DNA of 64,000 nt from Bifidobacterium sp. ESL0800. Lineage in GTDB: Bacteria > Actinomycetota > Actinomycetes > Actinomycetales > Bifidobacteriaceae. The translations under genes were made by a program, and so were the position numbers. The stretch spans positions 558,001-622,000 of the forward strand of contig NZ_CP113913.1 in NCBI RefSeq assembly GCF_029395355.1. Reading direction: 5' to 3'. Shown here one piece after another: positions 1-11,143 of the stretch. Numbering within the stretch: position 1 is the first letter of the stretch; each line of letters starts with the position of its first letter. The notes beneath the pieces are model-generated. The model was not told the DNA's origin. It made no database searches and saw nothing but the letters and a program-made list of their open reading frames with translations.

Positions 1-863
1 GACCGCGTCCGGGACATGCCGATCTGACCGGCATGCGCAAATACGGTTTCGATGACGCCCGAAACGCGCTCGAGCGTTCCAGCGCCCGCGAAACGGCTTC
101 ACGCGTGGCGTTGGGAGAAGTGGCCGCGAAATTCCTGGAACAGTCCGTCGGCATTCGCACGGTGGCCCATGTCGTCGCGCTCGGCGGCGAGAAAATCGGA
201 GCCGACGCCCCTATGCCGACGCCTTCCGATGTGGAAGCGCTCGACGCCTCACCGGTGCGCACGCTCGACAAGGATGCCGAGAAGCGGATGATGGCGAAGA
301 TCGATGAGGCCAAGGCCCGGGCGGATACGCTCGGCGGCGTGGTGGAGGTCATCGCCTACGGTGTTCCCGCCGGGTTGGGCACGTATGTCGAAAGCGACCG
401 CAGACTTGACGGCGCTCTGGCTGGCGCATTGATGGGCATCCAGGCGATCAAAGGCGTCGAGGTCGGCGACGGGTTCCTCGAGGCCGACAGATTCGGTTCC
501 GAGGCCCACGACGAGATGTTCGTGGACGACAAGGGCCATATCCGTCGGTATTCCAACCGTTCCGGCGGCACTGAAGGAGGCATGTCCGACGGACAGCCGA
601 TTCGTGTGCGGGCCGCGATGAAGCCGATTCCTTCCATTCCACGCGCGTTGCGTACCGTCGATGTCGCCAACGGCGAGGAGGCCAAGGCCATCAACCAGCG
701 TTCCGACACCACTGCGGTTCCTGCCGCGGCCGTGGTCGCCGAAGCCATGGTGCGCTTGACGCTGGCCGGGTTCGTCATTGAGAAGTTCGGTGGCGACAGT
801 GTCGAGGAGACGCGTCGTAACGCACGGAATTACCTCGATTCGTGGCCGGAGCACATGCGCTGA
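1..863 (+). CDS. aroC: Chorismate synthase, 5' end cut by window edge
   Basis: Catalyses the last common step of aromatic amino acid synthesis, 5-enolpyruvylshikimate-3-phosphate to chorismate, using reduced FMN. The frame is open from base 3 to the left edge and reads PRPGHADL then [17 protein letters not shown], a conserved segment that normally lies roughly 100 residues into the protein, so only the C-terminal part is present and the methionine at base 33 is not the start. Other family segments follow: [21 protein letters not shown] and the [10 protein letters not shown] stretch near the end. It is followed by the aroK-aroB fusion and aroQ on the same strand, as expected of a shikimate operon. 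Confidence 0.96.
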   Translation, partial: PRPGHADLTGMRKYGFDDARNALERSSARETASRVALGEVAAKFLEQSVGIRTVAHVVALGGEKIGADAPMPTPSDVEALDASPVRTLDKDAEKRMMAKIDEAKARADTLGGVVEVIAYGVPAGLGTYVESDRRLDGALAGALMGIQAIKGVEVGDGFLEADRFGSEAHDEMFVDDKGHIRRYSNRSGGTEGGMSDGQPIRVRAAMKPIPSIPRALRTVDVANGEEAKAINQRSDTTAVPAAAVVAEAMVRLTLAGFVIEKFGGDSVEETRRNARNYLDSWPEHMR

Positions 864-1015
864 GACGCTGAAACGCATCTATAACGATATCTAGCAATAA
901 CACGACCAAAGTGCCGGCTGTGCGCGACTATATGCAAGGCCGGCACGATGATACGGCAGTGAACCGGTTCAACAATGAGAGAAGGAAGAATGCGAATGCA
1001 GAGGGGAAGCTCGCT

Positions 1016-2641
1016 ATGAGTGGTCATCGTCCGCTTGCCGTGGTCATCGGCATGCCCGGTGCCGGCAAGACGCGCGTGGGGCGCGAGGCGGCGCAGATGC
1101 TCGGTGTCGATTTCGCCGACGCGGATATCGAGATCGAACATGAAACCGGCATGAAGATTCCCCGATATTTCGAAAAATATGGAGAACCTGCGTTTCGTAA
1201 GCTTGAGGCCGAAGTCATCGCGGATCTGCTCGAGTCGTTTGACGGCCTATTGGCTTTGGGCGGCGGCGCTCCGATGACACCGTCCACGCAGAAGGCCTTG
1301 GCCGACTACATCGCCGATAGCGGCAAACTGGTCTATCTCGAGGCCGACAAACACGAGGCCATGGAACGCGCCTCGCGCGGCGGCAACCGACCGATGCTCA
1401 ACGGCGACGCGAACAAGCGTTGGCTGAAGCTCTTCGACGAGCGCGATCCCGTGTTCCGCGAGATCGCCAATCTGCATGTGCACACCCATGGTTCGACGCC
1501 GCGCGTGGCGGCAAGGAAGCTGAGCAATATGATTCAGGAACGCATCATCCATGTCACCGGTTCGGGCATCGAGCCTTATGACGTCTGTATCGGCGAAGGC
1601 ACGTTGAACCGTTTGTCGGATGTGCTCGGCACCGAGGTGCTGCGCGTCGCGCTTATTCACACACAGCCCGTGCAGCGTCATTCCGACCAGGCGCGTGCCC
1701 TGTTGCGTCAGGCCGGCTACGAAGTCTACGACATGGTCATTCCCGACGCGGAAAAAGGCAAGACCATCGACGTGGCCAAAACCATCTGGAAACGTCTCGG
1801 GGAGATAGGTTTCACCCGTTCCGATGCCATCGTCGGCCTTGGCGGGGGAGCGGCCACTGACTTGGCCGGTTTCATCGCCGCTACCTGGATGCGTGGCATT
1901 CGCTACGTCAACTGCCCGACCTCGCTGCTTGCAATGGTCGACGCCTCGACCGGTGGCAAAACCGGCATCAACACCGACGAAGGCAAGAACCTGGTCGGTT
2001 CGTTCTATACGCCTGCCGCTGTGCTCGCCGACCTGCGCACGTTGAAGACCCTGCCGCGCGACATCTTCACCGAAGGGCTCGGAGAGGTCACCAAGTCCGG
2101 ATTCATTTGTGACGCCAAGATTCTTGACATCTTGCAAGAGCATGCCGACGAGCTGAAACACTTCGATGGCGACGATTTTCTGGGAACGCCGCTTGAGGAT
2201 GTGGTCGCCGAGCTCATCGAACGCACGGTGCGCGTCAAGGCCTATCACGTCTCCAACGACTTGAAGGAAGCAGGGCTGCGTGAATTCCTCAATTATGGGC
2301 ACACGCTGGCCCATGCCATCGAGAAACTCGAGCATTTCCGTTGGCGTCACGGCAACGCCGTCGCCGTCGGCTGCGTCTACGCGGCGGAACTTTCCTGCAT
2401 CCTCGGCCATATCGACCAGGAGACCGTCGGTCTGCACCGTTCGATCTTTTCCTCGCTAGGTCTGCCGATTTCGTGGGATGGCGGCAATTGGGATGATGTG
2501 CTGGCGCTGATGCACAAGGACAAGAAGGCGCGCGGCAACACCTTGCGTTTCGTCATCCTCGATGGCGTCGGCCATCCGATGCATCTCGAGGATCCGCCGA
2601 TGGATGCGCTCGTCGAGGCGTTTAAGCGTATCCGCAACTAA
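1016..2641 (+). CDS. aroKB: Shikimate kinase / 3-dehydroquinate synthase fusion
   Basis: One 541-residue polypeptide carrying two shikimate-pathway enzymes. Residues 1 to about 175 are a shikimate kinase with Walker A GMPGAGKT near residue 12 and the substrate segment LALGGGAP. Residues from about 180 on are a 3-dehydroquinate synthase with the NAD-binding [11 protein letters not shown] region near 275, GEVTKSG near 355 and a metal-binding HTLAHAIE segment near 428. The frame is open back to a GTG at 911, but the ATG at 1016 has a purine-rich site (gagggg) just upstream and starts directly at the kinase fold. The bases between contain an 8-bp hairpin (911-918 with 939-946). AroK-AroB fusions are known in bifidobacteria; adjacent aroC and aroQ support the assignment. 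Confidence 0.95.
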   Translation: MSGHRPLAVVIGMPGAGKTRVGREAAQMLGVDFADADIEIEHETGMKIPRYFEKYGEPAFRKLEAEVIADLLESFDGLLALGGGAPMTPSTQKALADYIADSGKLVYLEADKHEAMERASRGGNRPMLNGDANKRWLKLFDERDPVFREIANLHVHTHGSTPRVAARKLSNMIQERIIHVTGSGIEPYDVCIGEGTLNRLSDVLGTEVLRVALIHTQPVQRHSDQARALLRQAGYEVYDMVIPDAEKGKTIDVAKTIWKRLGEIGFTRSDAIVGLGGGAATDLAGFIAATWMRGIRYVNCPTSLLAMVDASTGGKTGINTDEGKNLVGSFYTPAAVLADLRTLKTLPRDIFTEGLGEVTKSGFICDAKILDILQEHADELKHFDGDDFLGTPLEDVVAELIERTVRVKAYHVSNDLKEAGLREFLNYGHTLAHAIEKLEHFRWRHGNAVAVGCVYAAELSCILGHIDQETVGLHRSIFSSLGLPISWDGGNWDDVLALMHKDKKARGNTLRFVILDGVGHPMHLEDPPMDALVEAFKRIRN

Positions 2642-2753
2642 GCCATGCGCGGGTCGCGGAATAGGTGCTGAGGAATACCGCTATTCGCCATTGCCGAAAA
2701 CGCATGCGCCGACCTGCGTTTTAATATTTCAACCATACAAAAGGACAATCATC

Positions 2754-3209
2754 ATGACCAAGGTAATCGTTGTCAACGGACCGAATCTCGGACGTCTGGG
2801 TGTGCGCGAACCGGATATCTACGGACGTCAGGACCTTCAGACCCTGCGCAAGGACTGCACCGAATGGGGGCATGCGCTCGGCCTCGAGGTCGAAGTCCGC
2901 CAGTCCGACGACGAGGCCGAGGTCATCGGCTGGATGCACCGCGCCGTCGACGAGCAGACCCCGGTGGTGATGAACCCGGCGGCATTCACCCATTACAGCT
3001 ACGGGCTTTCTGATGCGGCCAAGATGGTCACCGACGCCGGCCTGCCGTTGATGGAAGTGCACATCTCCAACCCCTCGGCGCGCGACACGTTCCGCAAGTA
3101 CAGCGTCATCAGCCCGGTTGCCACCGGCACCATCACCGGCATGGGCTTCTACGGCTACAAGCTCGCCCTCGACGCCGTCTCCCATCTGCTGGCCGACAAG
3201 GCTGAATAA
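2754..3209 (+). CDS. aroQ: 3-dehydroquinate dehydratase, type II
   Basis: Dehydrates 3-dehydroquinate to 3-dehydroshikimate. The product is 151 residues, the usual size of the dodecameric type II enzyme. The N-terminus VNGPNLGRLGVREPDIYGR is the family active-site lid with its conserved Arg and Tyr. NPAAFTHYSYGL and the EVHISNPSARDTFR segment supply the substrate-binding Asn and His. The frame is open 64 codons further upstream into the end of aroB, but the ATG at 2754 follows an aaagga ribosome-binding site and matches the family N-terminus. It is the third gene of the aro operon, about 110 bases after aroKB. Confidence 0.96.
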   Translation: MTKVIVVNGPNLGRLGVREPDIYGRQDLQTLRKDCTEWGHALGLEVEVRQSDDEAEVIGWMHRAVDEQTPVVMNPAAFTHYSYGLSDAAKMVTDAGLPLMEVHISNPSARDTFRKYSVISPVATGTITGMGFYGYKLALDAVSHLLADKAE

Positions 3210-3355
3210 GTAGCCTTGCTCACAGATTGCTGCCGGGCTCGGCAAACGTCGTCATCCAAGTCGCTGTAATGGCGAATTTCGGTTGTTTTATCGGTTGATG
3301 AGGGCCGAGCCTTACGAACACGCCGGGTCAATAGGCGCTGATAGACTGAAGTTCC

Positions 3356-5038
<1,683 letters not shown>

Positions 5039-5085
5039 GTTGTGGTGATCGCCATCGGTGATAGTGGCGTATTGCGCTGATATGC

Positions 5086-5123
5086 AAAGGATCCTGTTCG
5101 CTCAGGGTCCTTTGTTTGTATAC
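5086..5123 (+). terminator. Rho-independent terminator of pyrG
   Basis: A 10-bp stem (5086-5095 with 5104-5113, one G-U pair) closes an 8-base loop and is followed by the T-rich gtttgtatac. It lies 48 bases after the pyrG stop and before the suf promoter region. Confidence 0.85.
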
Positions 5124-5151
5124 GTGTTATCTACGGCACTTTTTATAAATT

Positions 5152-5186
5152 GTGAAGTAAATCACTTTCGCTAACGTCGGTGATTT
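5152..5186 (+). promoter_or_regulatory. Inverted repeats upstream of suf operon
   Basis: AAATCAC (5159-5165) is repeated inverted as GTGATTT (5180-5186) with a 14-base spacer, and GTGA (5152-5155) also pairs with TCAC (5162-5165). The position, about 80-110 bases before sufB in the only upstream gap of the operon, fits an operator. No regulator is encoded nearby, so the link to a specific factor is open. Confidence 0.35.
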
Positions 5187-5264
5187 CAGCTGGACTCTAG
5201 TAATCCGGCCACGATTCTGTTACGTTGGTAGGTGAGTGTAGTCAATGATGGGAGGCAGCGTACG

Positions 5265-6761
5265 GTGGCAGAAAAACCAACACCAAACGCCGCGTCTGAT
5301 ACGGAGATGAGCCAGTATGTGGCTGATCGCGAACGTGTCAACGAGGATAAGATCAAACAGGATGACCAGATCATCCAGGAATTCGGCGAGTACAACTACG
5401 GCTGGCACGATTCCGATGCGGCCGGTGAAGCCGCGAAGAAGGGCATCGACGAAAATGTCGTCCGCGCGATTTCCGCCGACAAGGGCGAACCGCAGTGGAT
5501 GCTCGACATGAGGCTCAAGGGCTATCGTTCCTTCATCGAAAAGCCGATGCCCAAGTGGGGCGTGGACCTTTCCGAATTCCATGCCGAGGATTTCAAGTAT
5601 TACGTCAAGCCGATCGACAAGCCCGCCAAGAGCTGGGACGACCTGCCTACGGATATTCGCACCACCTACGACAAGCTGGGTATTCCGGACGCGGAAAAGA
5701 AGCGTCTGGTCTCCGGCGTGGCGGCGCAGTACGAGTCCGAGGTCATCTACAACTCCATCCAGGACGACCTGAAGAAGGAAGGCGTGATCTTCACCGATAC
5801 GGACACCGCGTTGCGCGAGTACCCGGATCTGGTTCGTAAATACTTCGCCACCGTCATTCCCTATGACGACAACAAGTTCGCGGCGCTCAACACGGCGGCA
5901 TGGTCGGGCGGCTCGTTCGTCTACGTCCCTAAAGGCGTTCACGTCGACATCCCGCTGCAGGCCTACTTCCGCATCAACACCCCGAACATGGGACAGTTTG
6001 AACGCACGCTGATCATCGCCGAGGAAGGCTCCTACGTTCACTACGTCGAGGGCTGCACGGCCCCGATCTATGCGACCGACTCCCTGCACGCCGCCAATGT
6101 CGAGATCATCGTCGGCAAGAACGCCCGCGTGCGCTATACCACGGTGCAGAACTGGTCGAACAACGTCTACAACCTCGTCACCCAGCGCGCCTACGTCAAA
6201 GAGGGCGGCACCATGGAATGGGTCGACGGCAACATCGGCTCCAAGGCGAGCATGAAATACCCGTCCTGCATCTTGGCCGAGCCCTACGCCAAGGCCTCCA
6301 CCATGTCGCTGAGCTTTGCCGGTAAGGGCCAGTATCAGGACACGGGCGCCAAGATGATTCATCTGGCTCCGCACACCAGCTCCACCATCGTCGCCAAGTC
6401 CATCTCGCGCGGTGGAGGACGCTGCGCCTACCGCGGCTTGGTCAAGGTGATCGATGGCGCCAAGGGCTCGAGCTCTTCGGTGGTCTGCGACACACTGTTG
6501 GTCGACGACTATTCGCGTTCCGACACGTATCCGCACGTCGACATCCGCGAGGACGACGTGACGATGGCGCACGAGGCGACCGTCTCCAAGGTCTCCGAAG
6601 ACCAGCTCTTCTACCTGATGAGCCGCGGGCTTGAAGAGAAGGAAGCCATGGGCATGATCGTGCGCGGTTTCGTCGAGCCGATCAGCCGTGAGCTGCCTAT
6701 GGAATACGCGTTGGAGCTCAACAGGCTTGTCGAGTTGCAAATGGAAGGATCGGTGGGCTGA
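5265..6761 (+). CDS. sufB: Fe-S cluster scaffold complex protein SufB
   Basis: Core scaffold subunit of the SUF iron-sulfur cluster assembly machine, acting with SufC and SufD. The 498-residue product has the full SufB beta-helix, including [21 protein letters not shown], the [16 protein letters not shown] segment carrying the family cysteine, and the C-terminal [17 protein letters not shown] motif shared with SufD. The chosen GTG at 5265 lies 9 bases after gggagg; an earlier GTG at 5232 is in frame but has no such site. First gene of sufBDC; sufD starts 3 bases after its stop. No sufR- or iscR-like regulator precedes it. Confidence 0.96.
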   Translation: MAEKPTPNAASDTEMSQYVADRERVNEDKIKQDDQIIQEFGEYNYGWHDSDAAGEAAKKGIDENVVRAISADKGEPQWMLDMRLKGYRSFIEKPMPKWGVDLSEFHAEDFKYYVKPIDKPAKSWDDLPTDIRTTYDKLGIPDAEKKRLVSGVAAQYESEVIYNSIQDDLKKEGVIFTDTDTALREYPDLVRKYFATVIPYDDNKFAALNTAAWSGGSFVYVPKGVHVDIPLQAYFRINTPNMGQFERTLIIAEEGSYVHYVEGCTAPIYATDSLHAANVEIIVGKNARVRYTTVQNWSNNVYNLVTQRAYVKEGGTMEWVDGNIGSKASMKYPSCILAEPYAKASTMSLSFAGKGQYQDTGAKMIHLAPHTSSTIVAKSISRGGGRCAYRGLVKVIDGAKGSSSSVVCDTLLVDDYSRSDTYPHVDIREDDVTMAHEATVSKVSEDQLFYLMSRGLEEKEAMGMIVRGFVEPISRELPMEYALELNRLVELQMEGSVG

Positions 6762-6764
6762 TCG

Positions 6765-7988
6765 ATGGCCGAACAAGAAGTGAATATCCCAGTAGCGGAT
6801 CCCAATGATCCCTATGCGGTGCCGGCTGCGATGCCGTCCAGCGCCGACAACGAGCCCCGCTCGTTTATGGTGGACGACTTCAAAAATCCGACACGCAAGC
6901 AGGAGGACTGGCGCTATACGCCGCTTGATCGCATCAGCGAGTTCTTCGACGTCTTCACCCCAAGCGGCGAAACCAAGGTCACCGTCAGCAATATCGACGG
7001 TAGCCCGATCGACGGCAGCAAGGTGACCACGTCGGTTGTCGAGCGCAAGCAGGCGCCTTCCGGCACTGTTATGAAGCCGAACGACCGCGTTTCGGCCGTC
7101 GAATGGAACAGCGGCAGCAAGACCGTCGTCGTCACCGTCTCCGGCGAGCTGGATCAACCGGTTTTGGTTGACGTTGAAGGACACGGAACCGATCTCGATG
7201 CGCTCCATCTCGTACTTCAGGTAGCCGACCGCACGCACGGCGACATCGTTGTGCGGCACCAGGGTAAGGCCCGCCTGGCCGAAGGTGTCGAAATCATCAC
7301 CGGGCGTGACTCCCACGTCTCCACGACCTTCGTGCAGGAGTGGGACAAGGGCTCCAAGCACGTCGGCAACCAGCGCATCCACGTCGGCGACAACGCCTCG
7401 CTGCGTCACGCCGTGGTCACCCTCGGCGGCGACATCGTGCGTCTGCGCATGGATCAGGAGTTCGGCGGGCCGCAAGGTGACCTCAATATGCTCGGCATCT
7501 ACTTCGCAGAAGCCGGCCAACATCTCGAGCATCGCACGATGGTGGTGCACAATTACCCGGAGTGCAAGTCCCGTGTGGTCTACAAGGGAGCGCTGGACGG
7601 CAAGGACGCGCATTCGACATGGGTGGGCAACGCGCTCATCCAGCCGCAGGCGCCGAACACCGACTCCTACGAGCTCAACCGCAACCTGGTGCTGACCCCT
7701 GGGCCGATAGCCGATTCCGAGCCGAACCTCGAGATCGAAAACGGCAACATCATCGGTGCCGGCCACGCCAGCTCCGTCGGTCATTTCGACGACGAGGAGC
7801 TCTTCTACCTGCAGTCGCGAGGCATCACGGAATCCGAGGCCCGCAAGCTCGTGGTCCGCGGCTTCTTCGCCGACCTGATCGAACAAATCGGCGTGCCCAG
7901 CATCGCCGAACACCTTATGAATGTCATAGACCGTAGGCTCGCGCGCGGTGAAAGCGCCGATATGCAAGCGGTATTGGAGGATAAGTAA
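6765..7988 (+). CDS. sufD: Fe-S cluster assembly protein SufD
   Basis: Paralogue and partner of SufB in the SufBC2D complex, needed for iron delivery to the nascent cluster. The product is 407 residues. The first 60 are variable, then RKQEDWRYTPL is the typical SufD N-terminal signature. A beta-helix core follows, and the C-terminus has DDEELFYLQSRGITESEARKLVVRGF, the conserved SufB/SufD end. The ATG lies 3 bases after the sufB stop and the gene abuts sufC with no gap, so the three are almost certainly co-translated. Confidence 0.95.
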   Translation: MAEQEVNIPVADPNDPYAVPAAMPSSADNEPRSFMVDDFKNPTRKQEDWRYTPLDRISEFFDVFTPSGETKVTVSNIDGSPIDGSKVTTSVVERKQAPSGTVMKPNDRVSAVEWNSGSKTVVVTVSGELDQPVLVDVEGHGTDLDALHLVLQVADRTHGDIVVRHQGKARLAEGVEIITGRDSHVSTTFVQEWDKGSKHVGNQRIHVGDNASLRHAVVTLGGDIVRLRMDQEFGGPQGDLNMLGIYFAEAGQHLEHRTMVVHNYPECKSRVVYKGALDGKDAHSTWVGNALIQPQAPNTDSYELNRNLVLTPGPIADSEPNLEIENGNIIGAGHASSVGHFDDEELFYLQSRGITESEARKLVVRGFFADLIEQIGVPSIAEHLMNVIDRRLARGESADMQAVLEDK

Positions 7989-8765
7989 ATGTCTACATTG
8001 GAAATCAAGGATCTCTACGCATCGGTGGAGACCAAAGAAGGCCGCAAGCAGATCCTGAAGGGCGCGACCCTGACCGTCAACTCCGGCGAGACGCACGCCA
8101 TCATGGGCCCCAACGGCTCCGGCAAGTCGACGCTGGCCTACACGCTGGCCGGCCACCCCAAGTACTTCGTCGATTCCGGCGAGGCCCTGCTCGACGGCCA
8201 GGACATCCTCAAGATGACCGCCGACGAACGTGCCAAGGCCGGTCTGTTCCTCGCCATGCAGTACCCGGTCGAAGTGCCCGGCGTCTCCATGACCAACTTC
8301 CTGCGCACCGCCAAGACCGAGGTCGACGGCAAGGCCCCGGCCATCCGCACCTGGACCAAGGAACTGCAGGCCGCGATGAAGAACCTCAGGATGGACAAGA
8401 AGTTCGCCTCCCGTTCCGTCAACGAGGGCTTCTCCGGCGGTGAGAAGAAGCGTGCCGAGGTGCTGCAGCTGGAGCTGCTGAAGCCGAAGTTCGCCATCAT
8501 GGACGAGACCGATTCCGGCCTCGACGTCGACGCGTTGCGCATCGTCTCCGAAGGCGTCAACCGCGCCAAGGAGAACACTGGGCTGGGCATCATGCTCATC
8601 ACGCATTACACCCGGATTTTGAAGTATATCAAGCCGGATATCGTGCATGTGTTTGCGGGTGGACGCTTTGTCAAGACTGGGGGACCTGAACTGGCGGATG
8701 AACTGGAAGAGACTGGGTATGATCAGTATCTGCCGGAAGGGGCTACCGAATCGGCTATGGCGTGA
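7989..8765 (+). CDS. sufC: Fe-S assembly ATPase SufC
   Basis: ABC-type ATPase that drives conformational change of SufB-SufD. The 258-residue product has Walker A GPNGSGKS near residue 39, the SufC-type signature FSGGEKKRAEVLQLELL, Walker B FAIMDETDSGLD and the H-loop LITHYTRIL. The LFLAMQYPVEVPG Q-loop is typical of SufC and separates it from transport ATPases. Translation begins directly after the sufD stop. The gene is followed by a 545-base hairpin-rich gap before sufS, unlike the tight packing upstream. Confidence 0.97.
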   Translation: MSTLEIKDLYASVETKEGRKQILKGATLTVNSGETHAIMGPNGSGKSTLAYTLAGHPKYFVDSGEALLDGQDILKMTADERAKAGLFLAMQYPVEVPGVSMTNFLRTAKTEVDGKAPAIRTWTKELQAAMKNLRMDKKFASRSVNEGFSGGEKKRAEVLQLELLKPKFAIMDETDSGLDVDALRIVSEGVNRAKENTGLGIMLITHYTRILKYIKPDIVHVFAGGRFVKTGGPELADELEETGYDQYLPEGATESAMA

Positions 8766-8831
8766 TTCTTTCCGATTGATCGCTTTAGGTTGTTGCTGAG
8801 ATTTTGTTTAGCTTGCTTTTAGCGGTTGGTC

Positions 8832-8922
8832 GCGGATTGGGGAAAAAATACAATGCTTCGGAACCCTCCAGGCCGGTAGGCCAAGCTTTACTCCTCGGCA
8901 TCGCATATTTTCCCCAATCCGC
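8832..8922 (+). repeat. Structured element A: 15-bp perfect terminal inverted repeat
   Basis: The ends 8832-8846 and 8908-8922 are perfect 15-base inverted repeats. Inside, ATACAATG (near 8848) faces CATCGCATAT (near 8900), and GGCC-GGTA-GGCC forms a small hairpin. Read on this strand, the element is homologous to the reverse complement of element C at 9104-9277: both have ATACAATG then TTCG near the left arm and GGCC(A/G)AG, CTTTAC and CATCGCATAT near the right arm. The outer arms differ in sequence but are self-complementary in each copy. It appears to be a shorter, internally deleted relative of C. Confidence 0.65.
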
Positions 8923-8966
8923 TTATGTAGCATTAGTTCATCAGGTTGATTTTGAAGGGCTTTGGA

Positions 8967-8995
8967 AGATTTCGATACATCGAGTATCGAAATCT
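8967..8995. repeat. 12-bp hairpin with ATCGA loop
   Basis: Positions 8967-8978 and 8984-8995 are perfect inverted repeats around a 5-base loop. The core TCGATACATCG also occurs inside element C near 9178-9188. No T-run follows on either strand, so it is a poor intrinsic terminator. Confidence 0.6.
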
Positions 8996-9103
8996 GCAAG
9001 CTGCGCTTGAGCGGTTTCATTTTGGTTCAGTTGTTTTAATCGACGCGAAACGCTCTTTAAGAGTTCTCTCTTTTTGAGTATCGTGGAGTTGGATACGTTA
9101 AGA

Positions 9104-9277
9104 GCGGCGGGGCGGGATATGCGATGTTCGACCGTAAAGACTCGGCCGGTAAAATCTTCGGATTTTACCTTCGCGCTCGATACATCGCGCTCACTTCGGC
9201 TACTTTCAGTCCACAGGACTGAAAGCTTTACGCCGAAGCCCAGAGCGTGTCGAACATTGTATATCCCGGCCCGCCGC
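9104..9277 (-). repeat. Structured element C: 29-bp terminal arms with nested hairpins
   Basis: Arms 9104-9132 and 9249-9277 pair over 29 positions with one mismatch and two G-U wobbles (as + strand RNA). Nested inside are CGTAAAG/CTTTACG (9133-9139 with 9226-9232), a 9-bp stem with a TTCG tetraloop (about 9148-9169), CTTCGGC/GCCGAAG (9194-9200 with 9232-9238, an alternative to the first) and a 10-bp stem with loop ACA (9203-9212 with 9216-9225). TCGCGCTC occurs twice near 9170-9192. In reverse complement it aligns with element A. Function is unknown: a mobile repeat, an RNA element or both are possible. Confidence 0.65.
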
Positions 9278-9310
9278 GGGAGTCGAATGTTTATACAGTT
9301 AGAAGGCAGT

Positions 9311-10582
9311 ATGGTCGACTTTTTGAAGATTAGGGAACAGTTTCCTATTTTGGATCAGGAGGTGCATGGGCATCGGCTTGTGTACTTTGATTCGGCGGCG
9401 ACCGCGCAGAAGCCGCAGTGCGTGATTGATGCGGAGTCGGAGTTCTATAGGACCATCAACGCTGGGGTGCACCGTGGGGCCCATGAACTGGCCTCGCGCA
9501 GCACCGTCGCCTTTGAGGAGGCCCGCGCCAAAGTGGCTAAGCTGGTCGGCGCCAACTATGAAGAGGGCGAGGAAGAGGTCGTCGTCACTGCTGGGGCCAC
9601 CGCGGGGCTCAACCTGCTGGCCACCGCCATCGGCAACGCCTCGCTTGGACGTGGGGGAGCGGCCGCCAAGCGGTTTGCCGTTGGTCCCGGCGACGAGATC
9701 GTCGTCTCCAAAGCCGAACATCATTCTGTGCTGCTGCCGTTCCAGGAGCTGGCTTTGCGTACGGGTGCCACGCTCAAGTGGTTCGATTTGACCGATGACG
9801 GGCGGATTCGTTCGGATACTGCCGACGAAGTGATTACCGAGCGCACCAAGATCGTGGCGATCACCCATATCAGTAACGTCACCGGAGCCATCACTGATAT
9901 CGCGCCTATTGTCAAGCGCGCGCATGAGGTCGGTGCCATCGTCATCCTCGACGCCTGCCAGTCCGTGCCCCATCTCAAGATTGATTTCCATAAGATGGAC
10001 GTCGATTTCGCGGCGTGGAGCGCCCACAAGATGTACGGCCCCACCGGTGCCGGATTCCTATATGGCAAGCGCGAACTGCTGGAAGCCCTGCCGCCGGCCA
10101 GCTTCGGCGGGTCGATGGTCGAACTGGCGTGGCTGGACAAGCCGGCGCAGTATATGGCGCCTCCTGAACGCTTCGAGGCTGGCACCCAGCCGGTCGCGCA
10201 GGTCGTGGCCGCGGGCGTGGCCGCCGACTGGATGCGCCAGATCGGCATGGAAAACGTCGAGGAACATGAGAAGGCCATCACCGCCGAGCTTTTGAAGTTG
10301 AACGATGTCCCAGGTTTCCGTGTGCTCGGTCCGGTGGAGACCAAGGACCGCATCGGCACTATCTCCTTCGATGTCGAAGGCGTGCATCCGCATGACGTCG
10401 GCCAGTTCTTCGACGCGCAGGGCATCGCCGTGCGCGTGGGCCACCACTGCGCTCAGCCCGTCCACCGTCATTTCGGCCTGTTCGCCTCGTCGCGCGCCTC
10501 GACCGCCGTGTACAATACCGTCGAGGAAGCCAAGCAGGTAGTCGAAACGGCCGGCAAGGTCCGTGCGTTCTTTGAGGTGTGA
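9311..10582 (+). CDS. sufS: Cysteine desulfurase SufS
   Basis: PLP enzyme that takes sulfur from cysteine as persulfide for SUF cluster assembly. The 423-residue product has the PLP-binding Lys in SAHKMYGPTGAGFLYGK near residue 239 and the catalytic Cys in VRVGHHCAQPVHRHFG near 379, both typical of group II desulfurases. The frame is open upstream to 9074 across element C, but the ATG at 9311 follows gaagg and starts at the family N-terminus VDFLKIREQFPILDQ. sufU begins 3 bases after the stop, so sulfur donor and acceptor are co-translated. Confidence 0.96.
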   Translation: MVDFLKIREQFPILDQEVHGHRLVYFDSAATAQKPQCVIDAESEFYRTINAGVHRGAHELASRSTVAFEEARAKVAKLVGANYEEGEEEVVVTAGATAGLNLLATAIGNASLGRGGAAAKRFAVGPGDEIVVSKAEHHSVLLPFQELALRTGATLKWFDLTDDGRIRSDTADEVITERTKIVAITHISNVTGAITDIAPIVKRAHEVGAIVILDACQSVPHLKIDFHKMDVDFAAWSAHKMYGPTGAGFLYGKRELLEALPPASFGGSMVELAWLDKPAQYMAPPERFEAGTQPVAQVVAAGVAADWMRQIGMENVEEHEKAITAELLKLNDVPGFRVLGPVETKDRIGTISFDVEGVHPHDVGQFFDAQGIAVRVGHHCAQPVHRHFGLFASSRASTAVYNTVEEAKQVVETAGKVRAFFEV

Positions 10583-10585
10583 GCA

Positions 10586-11143
10586 ATGAGTGATTTTGGT
10601 ATGAGCGGTGACGATCTCGAGCAGATGTATCAGGAGGTCATTCTTGACGCCTCGAAGCATCCGCACGGCAAAGAGCATTTTGCCGAGGACGTCACGAAGG
10701 AGCCGAGTAGAGGCAACGATACCGGCGAAACGACGGTGCGAGCCAGCCACGAGTACTGCACGCCGGGGGAATCCCATCAGTTCAACCCGACCTGCGGTGA
10801 CCAGGTGACCGTGCATGTCGAGGTCTCACAGGACGAGCCGCACAAGATCGAGCGCCTTGTCTGGGACGGCAGCGGCTGCTCCATCTCCACCGCCAGCCTG
10901 TCGATGATGGTCGATCTGGTCGACGGCAAAAGCGTCGAGGAAGCCATGCAGCTTGAGGGCGTGTTCCAGAAGCTCATGAAATCACGCGGCGCCGGGCTTG
11001 ACAACGATGCCGATGAAGAGGCGTTGGGTGATGCCGTGGTGTTCCAGGGCGTTTCGAAATACCCGATGCGTATCAAATGTGCGCTGCTGGGCTGGGCCGG
11101 CCTCAAGGATTCACTCGCCAAGGCGCTGGCGGCGGATAAATAA
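10586..11143 (+). CDS. sufU: SufU-type sulfur acceptor / Fe-S assembly protein
   Basis: Zinc-dependent sulfur transfer protein that accepts persulfide from SufS. The 185-residue product has the three conserved zinc-ligand cysteines in NPTCGD, GSGCSIS and KYPMRIKCALLGW, and the DLEQMYQEVILDASKHPHG N-terminus. The 18-20 residue insertion before the last Cys region separates SufU from IscU. An insertion near residues 50-60 (PSRGNDTGETTVRAS) is longer than in the compact Bacillus form. It is downstream of and nearly fused to sufS. Confidence 0.95.
   Translation: MSDFGMSGDDLEQMYQEVILDASKHPHGKEHFAEDVTKEPSRGNDTGETTVRASHEYCTPGESHQFNPTCGDQVTVHVEVSQDEPHKIERLVWDGSGCSISTASLSMMVDLVDGKSVEEAMQLEGVFQKLMKSRGAGLDNDADEEALGDAVVFQGVSKYPMRIKCALLGWAGLKDSLAKALAADK

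Larger units (their letters stand above)
8766..9310. other. 545-bp hairpin-rich gap inside the suf cluster
   Basis: No supported protein gene lies here, although the sufS frame happens to stay open upstream to about 9074. The gap holds two long related hairpins (8832-8922 and 9104-9277) and a 12-bp hairpin (8967-8995), listed separately. The 5' flanks of the first two hairpins look partly duplicated: AGCTTGCTTTTAGCGGTT near 8810 and AGCTGCGCTTGAGCGGTT near 9000 (14-15 of 18 similar by eye). A short stem GTATC/GATAC sits at 9078-9096. The layout suggests small structured elements accumulated between sufC and sufS. Confidence 0.6.

Noticed and set aside
911-1015. GTG start for AroKB at 911
   Set aside because: It would place a hairpin arm inside the coding start and add 35 residues not seen in shikimate kinases.
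5220-8648. 1142-codon open frame on the minus strand
   Set aside because: It is antisense to sufB, sufD and sufC; a by-product of high-GC codon use with no start signal or family match.
8804-9010. 68-codon ORF in the sufC-sufS gap
   Set aside because: It runs through the hairpin arms of element A and has no Shine-Dalgarno.
9074-9310. A 79-residue N-terminal extension of SufS
   Set aside because: The frame is open only because it crosses element C; the ATG at 9311 has a ribosome-binding site and fits the family N-terminus.
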